A stretch of 64,000 nucleotides of DNA from Pseudonocardia halophobica. GTDB lineage: Bacteria; Actinomycetota; Actinomycetes; Mycobacteriales; Pseudonocardiaceae. Numbering within the stretch: the first letter of the stretch is position 1; every line of letters begins with the position of its first letter. Location: contig NZ_BSFQ01000028.1 in the NCBI RefSeq assembly GCF_027922425.1, forward strand, positions 1 through 64,000. The letters are read 5' to 3'. Of this stretch, positions 16,060 through 25,317 are shown piece by piece. The position numbers and the translations under genes were made by a program. Below the pieces are notes generated by a model. The model was not told the origin of the DNA. It worked only from the letters and a program-made list of their open reading frames with translations, and searched no databases.

Positions 16060-17445
16060 TCAGGTCGCGATCGAGTCCAACTGCTTGCCCGCGTAGTCCA
16101 TCCGTGCGATGAGCAGACCGATCAGCTGGATGACGAGCAGCACCGGGATGAGCATGAACGCGGCGGTGAAGGAGCCGGTGACGTTGCGGACCCACAGGGC
16201 GCCGTAGGGGACCAGCACGCCGAGGAAGCCCGCGACCATCCACGTCAGACCCATCCCGACCCCGCGCATGCGGGTCGGGTACAGCTCGGCGGTGTAGGTG
16301 AGGACCGTGCCCCACACCCCGATGAGGCCGAAGTTCGACGCCAGCCCGAACACCCACAGCTGCCAGGACTCGGTCGCCAGCGCCCACGGGATCAGCGTGA
16401 CGATGAAGATGACGTTGCCGGTGAGCATCGCGCGGAACCGGCTCCAGCGGTCGGCGATCCACCCCATGAGGTAGTAGCCGAACGCACCGGCGACGCCCCA
16501 CCAGATGTACCAGTTGCTGTACTCGGCGGTGGTCCAGCCGTGGGTCTCCTTGAGGTAGAAGGGCGCCCAGTAGCCCAGCGTGTACCAGGACATCGTCGCC
16601 GTGGCGGCGACGAAGAGAGCCACGTAGGTCCGCTTGCGCTGACCCGGCTCGAACAGCTGGCCGACCGACGCCTTGCGGGCGCGCTCGGCCCAGGTCGGCC
16701 GGTCCTCCGGGGGTGCGTCCTCGGTCCGCGCCATCACGGCGTCGCGGTTACGCACCCACGCCGGCGACTCCGGGCAGAGGAACCGGACGTAGATCGCCAG
16801 CAGGCCGATCGCCGCCGGCACCAGGAACGCCCACCGCCAGCCGTGCGGCGCGATGACGTAGGTGCCGGTGAGACCGGCGATGACCACGCCGTAGCCGTAG
16901 AGGGACCGGGCCGCGCTCAGGATCTTGGCGCGGTGCCGGGCGGGCCAGGTCTCCACCGTGAGCAGCGAACCGATGGCCCACTCGCCGGCGATCGTCACCC
17001 GCATCAGCGTGTAGAAGAGGATGAAGAACAACCAGTTCCGCGACACCACGATGAGCACCAGGAACGCGCACGTCAGCGCCACGTTGACGATGAACGCGGT
17101 GCGGCGGCCGATGCGGTCGGCCAGCCACGGCCAGAAGTAGGCGGCGAACGCGGCGAGGATGCCGGTGACCGTCACCGCGAGGGTCAGCGAGTTCAGGCTG
17201 ATGCCGAAGTCCTCCAACAGGTACGGGACGATCAGCGCGTAGAGCGCGATGACGATCCCGTCGAGCATCCAGCCCAGGCCGAGCGCGGTCGCGATGTGCC
17301 AGTGGGTGGACGTGAGCCGCTCGGACGCGTCCCCGTCGCTGACGTTGCGGAAGGACCGCGACCGCGCGTGCCGCTCCTCGAGGGGGCCCGGCGGACGGTC
17401 CGCCCCCACGCGTCCGGTGACGCTCACGGGTTCTTCGACGGTCAC
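16060..17445 (-). CDS. MFS transporter, aromatic acid/sialate-type H+ symporter
   Basis: 461-residue twelve-helix permease of the major facilitator superfamily. The loop 2-3 motif ADRIGRRTAFIVN and the later ADRWSRFRAM and YPTRMRGVGMGL segments are typical of the sugar/aromatic-acid porter group. Start chosen at GTG 17445 because GAGGAG lies just upstream; a longer form from GTG 17496 has no such site. It diverges from the aldolase-Rieske-amidohydrolase operon at 17655, with a shared operator-like site between, so it probably imports the substrate of that cluster. Confidence 0.85.
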   Translation of the reverse strand: MTVEEPVSVTGRVGADRPPGPLEERHARSRSFRNVSDGDASERLTSTHWHIATALGLGWMLDGIVIALYALIVPYLLEDFGISLNSLTLAVTVTGILAAFAAYFWPWLADRIGRRTAFIVNVALTCAFLVLIVVSRNWLFFILFYTLMRVTIAGEWAIGSLLTVETWPARHRAKILSAARSLYGYGVVIAGLTGTYVIAPHGWRWAFLVPAAIGLLAIYVRFLCPESPAWVRNRDAVMARTEDAPPEDRPTWAERARKASVGQLFEPGQRKRTYVALFVAATATMSWYTLGYWAPFYLKETHGWTTAEYSNWYIWWGVAGAFGYYLMGWIADRWSRFRAMLTGNVIFIVTLIPWALATESWQLWVFGLASNFGLIGVWGTVLTYTAELYPTRMRGVGMGLTWMVAGFLGVLVPYGALWVRNVTGSFTAAFMLIPVLLVIQLIGLLIARMDYAGKQLDSIAT

Positions 17446-17601
17446 GGCGTCATCTCCTCGGGTCCGCACGTCGTGCGAGGCTGTGAGCTGGGACACTGCG
17501 TCCGACGAAGTTAGGGCGGTTCGTCCGGCACTGTCGCTGTCGGAACCGCCAAGCGTCCCCGGCCCGACTGTGGAGGTTCTGCCGATGCGTCGGCGGTCCG
17601 A

Positions 17602-17617
17602 CTGAGCGAACGTTCAG
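17602..17617. promoter_or_regulatory. Operator-like site between divergent transporter and aldolase genes
   Basis: CTGAGCGAACGTTCAG, near-palindromic around GAACGTTC. The first 14 nt recur exactly on the opposite strand at 26585-26598, and its GAGCGAACGTT core recurs with one change at 11290-11300. It is placed to control both the minus-strand MFS gene and the plus-strand catabolic operon. Confidence 0.6.
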
Positions 17618-17654
17618 CACAGTTGTCGACGTCGACGCTCCGGAGGGCCAGCCC

Positions 17655-18434
17655 ATGCCGACCAACGCGATCCGCGACCGATGGGCGGCGGGCGAAGCCG
17701 CCGTGGACTGCTGGGTCTCCGGCTCCTCGGTGCTCTCCGCGGAGGCGGTCGGCCGGCTCGGCTACGACTCCGTGATCATCGACATGCAGCACACGATGGC
17801 GGAGTACCGGGACGTCGTCACCGCGGTGATCGCGCTGGCGGCCACCCCGACGGTGCCCGTGGTGCGGGTCCCGGGCAACGACCCGATCCTGGTCGGGCGG
17901 GTGCTCGACGCCGGCGCCAGGGGCGTGATGTGCCCGATGGTCAACACCCGCGAGCAGGCCGAGCGGTTCGTGGCCGCATGCCGGTACCCCCCGGAGGGCT
18001 CCCGCTCCTACGGCCCCTACCGGGCGGCCGACGGCGCGCGGTACTTCACGGAGGCGAACGCCGACATCGTGACGTTCGCCCAGATCGAGACCCTCGAGGC
18101 CCTGGCGAACCTCGACGAGATCGCCACCGTCCCGGGGCTGGACGTGCTGTTCGTCGGGCCGACGGACCTGTCGATCTCCGGCGGCGGGCGCCCGTCGATG
18201 TCCTACACGGACCCGCTCGTCGACGAGCGGCACCGCGCGATCGTCGACGCCGCGCACCGGGCGGGCAAGCGCGCCGGGATGCTGGCGCTCGGTCCGGGCG
18301 ACCCGGAGATCGGCCGCGGCTGGGGCATGGACTTCCTGTCGGTCGCCATGGAGCAGCGCCTGGTCGCCACGGGTGCCGCGGCCGCGCTGAAGCACGGCCG
18401 CTCGGTCGCCGGCCCGGCGCTCGCGCAGGCATGA
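17655..18434 (+). CDS. HpcH/HpaI-family aldolase
   Basis: 259-residue class II pyruvate-type aldolase of the HpcH/HpaI family, cleaving 4-hydroxy-2-oxo acids to pyruvate and an aldehyde. The His-bearing DMQHTMAEY motif (residues about 43-51), the Arg in VVRVPGND, and the metal-binding Glu and Asp in FAQIETLEAL and FVGPTDLSISGG are present, so the active site looks intact. It is the first gene of a tightly coupled operon; its stop overlaps the next ATG by 4 nt. Confidence 0.85.
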   Translation: MPTNAIRDRWAAGEAAVDCWVSGSSVLSAEAVGRLGYDSVIIDMQHTMAEYRDVVTAVIALAATPTVPVVRVPGNDPILVGRVLDAGARGVMCPMVNTREQAERFVAACRYPPEGSRSYGPYRAADGARYFTEANADIVTFAQIETLEALANLDEIATVPGLDVLFVGPTDLSISGGGRPSMSYTDPLVDERHRAIVDAAHRAGKRAGMLALGPGDPEIGRGWGMDFLSVAMEQRLVATGAAAALKHGRSVAGPALAQA

Positions 18435-18916
18435 GCGGGCGGTACGTCGTCGGCCGGGCCGCCGACATCCCCGACGGCGGGCGCGTGCTCGTCGAGGTGG
18501 GCGGGCGACAGGTCGGCGTGTTCAACGTCGGCGGCTCGTTCTACGGGCTGATCAACCGCTGCCCGCACAAGGGGGCGGAGATGTGCAAGGGCAACGTCGT
18601 CGCCGGGCTCACCTCGCCCCGGCCCGGCGAGTTCGACTACGACGAGGACACCGCGCTGCTGATGTGCCCGTGGCACGGCTGGGAGTTCGACGTCCGCACC
18701 GGACAGTCCTGGTTCGACCCGCGCACCCGGCTGCGCACCTACGACGTCGAGGTCACCGGCGCCGACCAGGTCGACGGCGTGCCGCACGCCGGCCGGGTGC
18801 CCGGGCCGTACACCGCCGAGACCGTCGAGGTCGGCGTGGAGGACGAGTACGTGGTGGTCGACCTGCGGAAGGCCCGGAAGGCCCGGGAGGCGGCGGGGAC
18901 GGGGGAGGGTCGATGA
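18431..18916 (+). CDS. Rieske [2Fe-2S] protein
   Basis: 161-residue protein with one Rieske cluster. The ligand pairs are C-P-H in NRCPHKGAEMC and C-x2-H in MCPWHGWEF. It is longer than a stand-alone ferredoxin (about 105 residues), with an inserted loop between the ligand pairs (TSPRPGEFDYDEDTALL) and a C-terminal extension. No oxygenase catalytic domain is fused. It overlaps both neighbours by ATGA junctions, so it is stoichiometric with the aldolase and amidohydrolase. Probably an electron carrier for an oxygenase of the pathway. Confidence 0.9.
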   Translation: MSGRYVVGRAADIPDGGRVLVEVGGRQVGVFNVGGSFYGLINRCPHKGAEMCKGNVVAGLTSPRPGEFDYDEDTALLMCPWHGWEFDVRTGQSWFDPRTRLRTYDVEVTGADQVDGVPHAGRVPGPYTAETVEVGVEDEYVVVDLRKARKAREAAGTGEGR

Positions 18917-20004
18917 CGACCGCGCTGCTGGAGAACACGACCCGGGACGCGGTGTGGCCCGGCCCGGTGATCGACTGCGACGTGCACGCCAACGTCCCGT
19001 CGCTCGAGGCGCTCTTCCCGTACCTGTCCCGGCACTGGATCGCCTGGTGCACCGAGCGCGGCTGGCACGGCCCCGTCGGCGGGGTGAACCTCGCCTACCC
19101 ACCCGGGTCGGACCGTTCGTGCCGGCCCGAGTGGCGACCCGCCGACCGGTCGCCCGCCTCGGAGCTCGGGCTGCTCCAGCAGCACGTGCTCGACCCGTGG
19201 CGGGTCGAGCACGCGATCCTGACCTGCTACTACGCGGTCGACTCGCTCCGGCACCCGGACTGGGCGGCGGCGCTGGCCCGGGCCGTCAACGACTGGCTGG
19301 TCGCCGAGTGGCTCGACCGGGACCCGCGGCTGGCCGGCACGCTGGTGATCCCGGCGCGCGACCCCGCCGCGATGATCGAGGAGATCCACCGGGTCGGCGA
19401 CCATCCCGGCTTCGTCCAGGTGCTGCTGCCCGTGCGGCACGCGGCGTTGTGGGGCCAGCGGCAGTTCCATCCCGTCTTCCAGGCCATGGCCGAGCACGGC
19501 CTGGTGGCCGGGCTGCACTTCGGGGGGATCACGACGGACGCGCCGTCGTCGAGCGGGTACTCCTCCTACTACGTCGAGGAGTACGCCGCGGAGTGGCAGT
19601 CCTTCACCGCGCAGGTCACCAGCCTGGTGTCCGAGGGCGTGTTCCAGGTGTGCCCGGAGCTGCGGGTCTCGGTGCTCGAGGGCGGGTTCACCTGGCTGCC
19701 CGTGTGGGGCTGGCGGATGGACAAGGAGTGGAAGGGGCTGCGTCGCGAGGTCCCGTGGCTGGACCGGCGGCCGTTGGAGATCATCCGCGAGCACATGCGG
19801 TTCTCCGTCGCCCCGGCCGACCTGGGCACCCGTGAGCAGACCGCCACCGTGCTGGAGTGGCTCGGCTCGGACGACATGCTGATGTTCGCCACCGACTACC
19901 CGCACGGCTACGACGACGACATCGCCGAGCTCCTCGCCGCGGCGCCGCCGTCGATGCGGCCGCGCCTGATGGCCGGTACCGCCCGCGACTGGTACCGCCT
20001 CTGA
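18913..20004 (+). CDS. Amidohydrolase-2 family metal-dependent hydrolase/decarboxylase
   Basis: 363-residue TIM-barrel enzyme of the amidohydrolase-2 group (relatives of ACMS decarboxylase and gamma-resorcylate decarboxylase). The metal site is visible as IDCDVHANV at the end of strand 1, GLHFGG in the middle, and the C-terminal Asp in FATDYPHGYDDD. Such enzymes hydrolyse lactone-type rings or decarboxylate aromatic acids. It overlaps the Rieske gene and is paralogous to the enzyme at 22624, suggesting two successive steps of one pathway. Confidence 0.85.
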   Translation: MTTALLENTTRDAVWPGPVIDCDVHANVPSLEALFPYLSRHWIAWCTERGWHGPVGGVNLAYPPGSDRSCRPEWRPADRSPASELGLLQQHVLDPWRVEHAILTCYYAVDSLRHPDWAAALARAVNDWLVAEWLDRDPRLAGTLVIPARDPAAMIEEIHRVGDHPGFVQVLLPVRHAALWGQRQFHPVFQAMAEHGLVAGLHFGGITTDAPSSSGYSSYYVEEYAAEWQSFTAQVTSLVSEGVFQVCPELRVSVLEGGFTWLPVWGWRMDKEWKGLRREVPWLDRRPLEIIREHMRFSVAPADLGTREQTATVLEWLGSDDMLMFATDYPHGYDDDIAELLAAAPPSMRPRLMAGTARDWYRL

Positions 20005-20113
20005 TCCCGCCCCCGAACGGAGGTCGACGCGCGAGTCAAGCGGTTGCATCATCGAACGGTGCCCCCGCGGGACCGGCGACGGGCACGGGGGCGAGGCACG
20101 AGGAGGTGCTTCC

Positions 20114-21334
20114 GTGAGCCGTCGGGATGCCGTGGCCCGAGACGCAGGGACCCGGGACGAGGCGTGGGACGCCCTGATGGCGCGGCTGCAGGAGACCGGG
20201 CTGCTCGACGGGCACGGCCCGATGGCCGACCGGATGCTGGAGCGGGTGTTCACGCACAGCGCATACCGGCACGTCGAGCGGGACGTGCTGCGGGAGAGCT
20301 GGCGGCGCAACCTCTCGGTGTCGGTCGAGGGCGTGCGGGCCCGCCGGCACCCGGGGGAGGCCGACGACGACGGCCCGCTGCGGGAGGTCGGGGAGGAGCG
20401 CGCCCGGCAGGGCGTCGGCGTGGCCGAGATGCTGCAGACCTCGATGCAGCACCAGAAGATCTTCGTGGACCTGGTGCGCGAGCTCGCGCCGCCGTCGCCG
20501 TACCGCGACAGCCTCCTGCTGGAGCTGTTCGCGATCAAGCAGGCCTGGTCGGCGTGGAGCATGGTCGCGCTCGCCGCGGGCCACCGCGAGGCCGAGCTCG
20601 AGATGCAGCGCCGCGCGCAGGAGCACCAGGACGGCTTCGTGCGCCGGATCATCTCCGGCTCGATGGCCGCGTCGGAGATCGGGAGCGGGGCGGCGGCGTA
20701 CGGCCTGGACCGCGACCGGGAGTACCGCGCCTTCCGGGCCCGCCCGGCACCGGGCCCGGACTCGTTGCGGCTCATGGAGCGCTACCTGCGCGTGGCCGCC
20801 ACGGCGGAGCGCCGCAACGGGATGATGACGGTGGTCGACGGCGACCTCTGCGGGTTCGTCGCGGTGCTCCCGGCCGAGCCGCCGCCGACCGCCGTCGGGG
20901 TGTCGCCGCCCGTCCCGCTGCACGAGCTGCCCGCGGTGTTCCGGCTGGCCACGCGCGCCCTGGAGACGGCGCTGGCGCTGGGCCGCACCGAGGTGGTGAG
21001 CGTGGCGGACCTCGGCCTGCACCCCGCCGTCGTCGCGGACCACGACCTGGGCGAGCTCATGCACGACCGCTTCGTGAAGCCCTTCGAGCGGTTCGGCGCC
21101 TCGGGCGCGGCGATCCTGGAGACCGTCGAGCGCTACCTGCGCAACGGCAGCCGGCTCGAGGCGACCCGGCAGCAGCTCTTCCTGCACACCAACACCGTCC
21201 GGTACCGGCTCACGCGCTTCGAGTCGATCACCGGCTGCTCGCTGCGCGACTACGACGACCTGGCCCAGGTGTGGTGGGCCCTGGCCTGGGACCGGCTGCA
21301 CGGGTCGCGCGGCGGCGCGTCCGTGGCGTCGTAG
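20114..21334 (+). CDS. PucR/CdaR-type helix-turn-helix regulator
   Basis: 406-residue transcription factor. The C-terminal PucR-type HTH is evident (ETVERYLRNGSRLEATRQQL, then HTNTVRYRLTRFESITG). The N-terminal two-thirds is helical and matches the GGDEF-less sensor region of this family. GTG 20114 has AGGAGG 7 nt upstream. Lying between two parts of the catabolic cluster, it is probably the local activator; PucR proteins commonly respond to pathway intermediates. Confidence 0.85.
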   Translation: MSRRDAVARDAGTRDEAWDALMARLQETGLLDGHGPMADRMLERVFTHSAYRHVERDVLRESWRRNLSVSVEGVRARRHPGEADDDGPLREVGEERARQGVGVAEMLQTSMQHQKIFVDLVRELAPPSPYRDSLLLELFAIKQAWSAWSMVALAAGHREAELEMQRRAQEHQDGFVRRIISGSMAASEIGSGAAAYGLDRDREYRAFRARPAPGPDSLRLMERYLRVAATAERRNGMMTVVDGDLCGFVAVLPAEPPPTAVGVSPPVPLHELPAVFRLATRALETALALGRTEVVSVADLGLHPAVVADHDLGELMHDRFVKPFERFGASGAAILETVERYLRNGSRLEATRQQLFLHTNTVRYRLTRFESITGCSLRDYDDLAQVWWALAWDRLHGSRGGASVAS

Positions 21335-21466
21335 GCCGGGATTTTGTCGGGTCGCACAACCGCGGCGGACCGCACTTCGGCACGACCGCCGTAGTCGATC
21401 GACACCCGTGCGGGGCACGGTTGCGGAGCGGGCACCGTCGCCCGCCCGGAAGGGGGACCGTCGCGG

Positions 21467-22627
21467 ATGAGGATGACCCGGGCCCACAGCGTGGCGGACC
21501 TGCGCCGCGCCGCCCGCAGGCGGATGCCGAAGGCCGTGTTCGACGTCGTCGACGGCGGTGCGGGGGACGAGCACACCCTGCGGTGGAACACCGAGTCCTT
21601 CGAGCGCATCCCGCTGCGGCCGCGGGCGCTGGTCGACGTGGCGCACGTCGACACGACCACGACGGTGCTGGGCGATCCGGTGTCCATGCCGTTGCTGCTC
21701 GCGCCGTGCAGCTTCGCGCGCATGTGCCACAGCGACGCCGAGCCGGCCGTGGCGCGCGCCGCGGGGCGGGCCGGCACGATCTACGCCGTCCCGGGTGGTT
21801 CGGGGGAGCGGCCGGAGGTCGTGATCCGCTCGGCGGGCGGTCCACTGTGGTACCAGCTCTACCTCAAGCCGGACCAGGCGCAGAACGACGAGCTCGTCGA
21901 CCGGGTCGCGGCAGCCGGCTACCGGACGTTGTGCGTCACGATCGACACGCCGATCAAGCCCTACCGGGAGAAGGACCTGCGCAACGGCGTCACGCTGCCG
22001 GTGGCCCCGTCGCCGCGGCTCGCGCTGGCCGGGTTGGCCCATCCGCGCTGGTCGCGGGACTTCCTGTTCGGCACCGGAGGCGCGGGCCTGGACCTCTTCG
22101 CCGCCAAGCGGGCCTACGACAACTTCACGGACGCGATCATGCACAGCCGGTCCGTGAGCGCGGGGGAGATCCGCCGGCTGCGGGAGCGCTGGTCGGGCGC
22201 CCTGGTGGTCAAGGGGGTGCTGCGCGGCGACGAGGTCCGCGAGATGGCCGATCTCGGCGTCGACGGCGTGGTGGTGTCCAACCACGGCGGCCGCAACCTG
22301 GACGGTGCCCCGGCGACGATCGACGTGCTCGCCGAGGTCGTCGACGCGGCCGCCGGCCGGCTCGAGGTCCTGCTCGACAGCGGGGTCCGGCGGGGGACGG
22401 ACGTGGTCCGCGCGCTCGCGCTCGGCGCCCGCGCCGTGCTCGTCGGGCGGCCCTACATGTTCGCCCTGGCGGCGGGTGGCGAGGCCGGCGTCGACCGGGT
22501 CCTCGAGCTGCTGCACAACGAGATCATCCGGGCGATGTCGCTGGTCGGCGCCACGTCAATCAAGGAGATCGACCGGTCGCTGGTCGGGCCCGTCCCGTCC
22601 GCCGACGTCCGGGGAGGGACGGCATGA
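21467..22627 (+). CDS. FMN-dependent alpha-hydroxy acid dehydrogenase/oxidase
   Basis: 386-residue TIM-barrel flavoenzyme of the lactate/mandelate/glycolate oxidase family. FMN- and substrate-binding elements are present: YQLYLKPDQ, TIDTPIKPYREKDLRNG, the Lys in VVKGVLRGDEV, the catalytic His and the Arg in SNHGGRNLDG, and DSGVRRGTDVVRAL for the phosphate. It oxidises an (S)-2-hydroxy acid to the 2-oxo acid. Its stop overlaps the next amidohydrolase start (ATGA). In this cluster it could generate or remove a 2-oxo acid of the aldolase type. Confidence 0.88.
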   Translation: MRMTRAHSVADLRRAARRRMPKAVFDVVDGGAGDEHTLRWNTESFERIPLRPRALVDVAHVDTTTTVLGDPVSMPLLLAPCSFARMCHSDAEPAVARAAGRAGTIYAVPGGSGERPEVVIRSAGGPLWYQLYLKPDQAQNDELVDRVAAAGYRTLCVTIDTPIKPYREKDLRNGVTLPVAPSPRLALAGLAHPRWSRDFLFGTGGAGLDLFAAKRAYDNFTDAIMHSRSVSAGEIRRLRERWSGALVVKGVLRGDEVREMADLGVDGVVVSNHGGRNLDGAPATIDVLAEVVDAAAGRLEVLLDSGVRRGTDVVRALALGARAVLVGRPYMFALAAGGEAGVDRVLELLHNEIIRAMSLVGATSIKEIDRSLVGPVPSADVRGGTA

Positions 22628-23778
22628 CGCTCGAGGCCACCGTCGAGGCCCCGGTCCGGGCCGGTGCGAAGCTCGGGATCATCGATGCGGACGTCCACCC
22701 GTCGATGAACCCGGCGATCCCGGGGGTGCTGCGGCACCTGCCGCAGCGCTGGCAGGACTACCTCGTCCACACCGGCCTGCGGGCGGGCGCGCCCGGCGGC
22801 GACCGCCCCCGGCACCGGGAGTTCGCCAGCCGGTGGGACGCCGTGCCGCCAGGCGGAGGGGCGCCCGGCATCGACCCGGCCTTCGCGCGCGAACAGCTGC
22901 TCGACCCCTACGACATGAGCGCCGCCGTGCTCAACGACATCGGCGGCTTCCCGCTCAGCGGCGGGATGCGGGTGCCCGCGGAGTTCTGCGCCGCCTTCTG
23001 CACCGCGCTGAACACCTACCGCGAGGAGGTGTGGTTCGCCGACGACCCGCGCTGGTACGGCTCGATCAACCTGCCGTACGAGATCCCGGACCTGGCCGTC
23101 GAGGAGATCGTGCGGCGCAAGGAGGGGCCCGCGGGCGACCGCTGGGTGCAGGTGATGCTCGCCCCGGACAACGAGCGGGGCATCGGGCACCGCAAGTACT
23201 GGCCGGTGCTGGAGGCCTGCGAGCACTACGGGCTGCCGGTCGGTTTCCATGTGCTCTCCGGCCGGCGGATCACGCCGTCGGGTCCCGCGAACTTCTACTT
23301 CGAGGAGCACTGCGACTTCGCCGGGCTGAACTTCCCGGTGATCGCCAGCCTGGTCTTCGAGGGTACGTTCGACCGCTTCCCGGGGCTCAAGGTCGCGATG
23401 GTCGAGCTCGGCTGGTCCTGGGTGGTCCCGCTGGCGTGGCGGATGGACCACGCCCACCGGATGATGCCGCGCGAGGTCTCGTTGCAGCGCAAGCCGTCGG
23501 AGTACATCCGCGACCACCTCTGGTTCACCACGCAGCCGATGGAGGAGCCGGAGAACCCCCGCTGGTTCGACGACGTCCTCACCCTCTTCGAGTCCTCCGG
23601 CATGGCCGACAAGCTGATGTTCTCCTCCGACTACCCGCACTGGGACTTCGACGAGCCGGAGTCCTTCCCGCTGTCGGTCCGGCGGGACCACGACCGGTTC
23701 GGCCGGATCCTCGGTGGCAACGCGAGCGCGCTCTACGGCCTGCCGCTGCTGCCCGGCACCGGGTACCCGGTCGGATGA
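22624..23778 (+). CDS. Amidohydrolase-2 family enzyme, second paralogue
   Basis: 384-residue amidohydrolase-2 enzyme. The metal motifs are IIDADVHPSM, GFHVLSG and the C-terminal SSDYPHWDFDEPE. It keeps the Asp-x-His signature of decarboxylases and hydrolases such as ACMSD. Translation is coupled to the hydroxy-acid dehydrogenase. The paralogue at 18913 has a different N-terminal region, so the two probably act on different intermediates. A 15-bp terminator follows. Confidence 0.85.
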   Translation: MTLEATVEAPVRAGAKLGIIDADVHPSMNPAIPGVLRHLPQRWQDYLVHTGLRAGAPGGDRPRHREFASRWDAVPPGGGAPGIDPAFAREQLLDPYDMSAAVLNDIGGFPLSGGMRVPAEFCAAFCTALNTYREEVWFADDPRWYGSINLPYEIPDLAVEEIVRRKEGPAGDRWVQVMLAPDNERGIGHRKYWPVLEACEHYGLPVGFHVLSGRRITPSGPANFYFEEHCDFAGLNFPVIASLVFEGTFDRFPGLKVAMVELGWSWVVPLAWRMDHAHRMMPREVSLQRKPSEYIRDHLWFTTQPMEEPENPRWFDDVLTLFESSGMADKLMFSSDYPHWDFDEPESFPLSVRRDHDRFGRILGGNASALYGLPLLPGTGYPVG

Positions 23779-23789
23779 TCCCGGCCGCG

Positions 23790-23824
23790 CACGAGGTCCC
23801 GGCCCTTCCGGCCGGGACCTCGTG
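23790..23824. terminator. Bidirectional terminator, 15-bp stem
   Basis: CACGAGGTCCCGGCC (23790-23804), loop CTTCC, then the exact complement GGCCGGGACCTCGTG (23810-23824). It lies between the convergent amidohydrolase and MHS transporter genes. Confidence 0.85.
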
Positions 23825-23835
23825 GCGGGTGCGTC

Positions 23836-25176
23836 TCACACGTCGGTGAGCGAGGTGTCGCGCGTCTCCGGGAGGACCCACAGGCAGCCGACGGAGATCA
23901 GCACCAGCGCCGCCGTGCAGACCCCGAGGGCGATCGGGCCCCAGCCGGAGGCGGCCAGCGGGGCGGCGGCCAGCAGGATGCCCGCTCCACCGAGGACCCC
24001 GCCCAGGTTGTAGCTCAGGCCGGCGCCGGTGTAGCGGTGCCGGGTGGAGAACATCTCGGGCAGGTAGGCGCCGAGCGGACCGTAGGCCAGGCCGATCAGG
24101 CCGAGCAGGACGACGATGCCGGTGCCGATCGCGAGGGGCGAGCGGGTGTCGATGAGCGGGAAGAGCACCAGCGACCACACGGCCAGCGCGATGCATCCCG
24201 CCAGGACGAGCGGACGCCGTCCGAACCGATCGGAGAGGACGGCGGCGGTGGCGGTGATCGCGACCGTGGCGATCCCCCCGATGATGTCGATCACGAGGAT
24301 GCCCGCCGTGCTCATCCCGAGGGCGCTCGTCGCGTAGCTCGTCAGGTAGACCGAGGCGATGGACATGACGGCGAAGATCCCGGTCGTCAGGCCGGTCGCC
24401 AGCAGCATCGTCCGGGGCTGGCGTCGCCACACCTCGAGGAACGGCACCCCGCGGCGGCGGGGTGTGCGGGCGGCGGCGGTGAAGACCGGCGTCTCCTCGG
24501 TGTGGAGGCGCACGTACAGCCCGACCCCGATCAGCAGCGCGCTGAGCACGAACGGCACCCGCCAGCCCCAGCTGAGGAAGGCCGCGCTCGTCTCGCCGAT
24601 CCCCAGGTCGACGACGAGGAAGGTGCCCGCGGCGAGCGCGAAGGCGACGGTGGCGCCGACCTGCGGGTAGAGGGCGAACCGGCCGCGCCGCCCGTCCGGG
24701 GCGTTCTCGGACGCGAACAGGGCGGCACCGGCCCACTCCCCGCCGACGGCGAGGCCTTGCACGGCGCGGAGGGCGACCAGCAGGATCGGCGCGGCGATCC
24801 CGATCGTCGCCGCCCCGGGCAACAGCCCGACCGCGACGGTGCACAGGCCCATCATCATCAGCGTGAGGATCAGCGTGCGCTTGCGGCCGAGCCGGTCGCC
24901 GATGTGACCGAACAGGATGGACCCCACGGGCCGGAACACGAACGCCACGGCGAAGGTCCCGAACGCCGCGATCGCGCCGGTGACGCCGCCCATGCTCGGG
25001 AAGAACACCTTGTCGAAGACGAGCGCGGCGGCCGTGCCGTAGATGAAGTAGTCGTAGTACTCGATCGTGGTGCCGGCCATGCTGGCGAGGTTGATCCGGC
25101 GGATCGCCCGGCGGTCGGGCGGCGGGCCGGCGGCGGGGGCCGGGCTGGACGGCGGGGTGCGGACGGCGGTGGTCAT
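23836..25176 (-). CDS. MFS transporter, metabolite:H+ symporter (MHS) type
   Basis: 446-residue twelve-helix permease close to the ShiA/citrate/alpha-ketoglutarate symporter group: TTIEYYDYFIYGTAAALVF in TM1, GHIGDRLGRKRTLILTL in loop 2-3, GGEWAGAALFASENAP and SDRFGRRPLVLAGC are diagnostic. Substrates of this group are carboxylates. It is transcribed toward the amidohydrolase operon and away from the LLM oxidoreductase, so it probably belongs to the same catabolic cluster. Confidence 0.88.
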   Translation of the reverse strand: MTTAVRTPPSSPAPAAGPPPDRRAIRRINLASMAGTTIEYYDYFIYGTAAALVFDKVFFPSMGGVTGAIAAFGTFAVAFVFRPVGSILFGHIGDRLGRKRTLILTLMMMGLCTVAVGLLPGAATIGIAAPILLVALRAVQGLAVGGEWAGAALFASENAPDGRRGRFALYPQVGATVAFALAAGTFLVVDLGIGETSAAFLSWGWRVPFVLSALLIGVGLYVRLHTEETPVFTAAARTPRRRGVPFLEVWRRQPRTMLLATGLTTGIFAVMSIASVYLTSYATSALGMSTAGILVIDIIGGIATVAITATAAVLSDRFGRRPLVLAGCIALAVWSLVLFPLIDTRSPLAIGTGIVVLLGLIGLAYGPLGAYLPEMFSTRHRYTGAGLSYNLGGVLGGAGILLAAAPLAASGWGPIALGVCTAALVLISVGCLWVLPETRDTSLTDV

Positions 25177-25259
25177 GGTTCCCTCTTCCGGTCGGTGTGG
25201 TGCGGTGATCCACAGGGTCGTCCGAAGGGGACGCCGCCGGGATCGACCGGCCGACCGGG

Positions 25260-25277
25260 CCCCGGGATGACCCGGGG
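25260..25277. terminator. Hairpin between the LLM oxidoreductase and MHS transporter genes
   Basis: CCCCGGG (25260-25266), loop ATGA, CCCGGGG (25271-25277). It lies in the 141-nt gap between two minus-strand genes, as an internal terminator or attenuator. Confidence 0.5.
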
Positions 25278-25317
25278 ATCGGGTGATCGGGGGACGTGCC
25301 CGTCCGTCGAGAGGCGA

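Noticed and set aside
17446..17496. Longer N-terminus of the aromatic-acid-type MFS gene from GTG 17496
   Set aside because: No ribosome site there; GTG 17445 has GAGGAG at good distance. Not excluded.
20044..22620. Very long plus-strand reading frame through the PucR and hydroxy-acid dehydrogenase genes
   Set aside because: Arg/Ala/Gly-rich shadow text; only the last part (from 22624) is a real gene in that frame.
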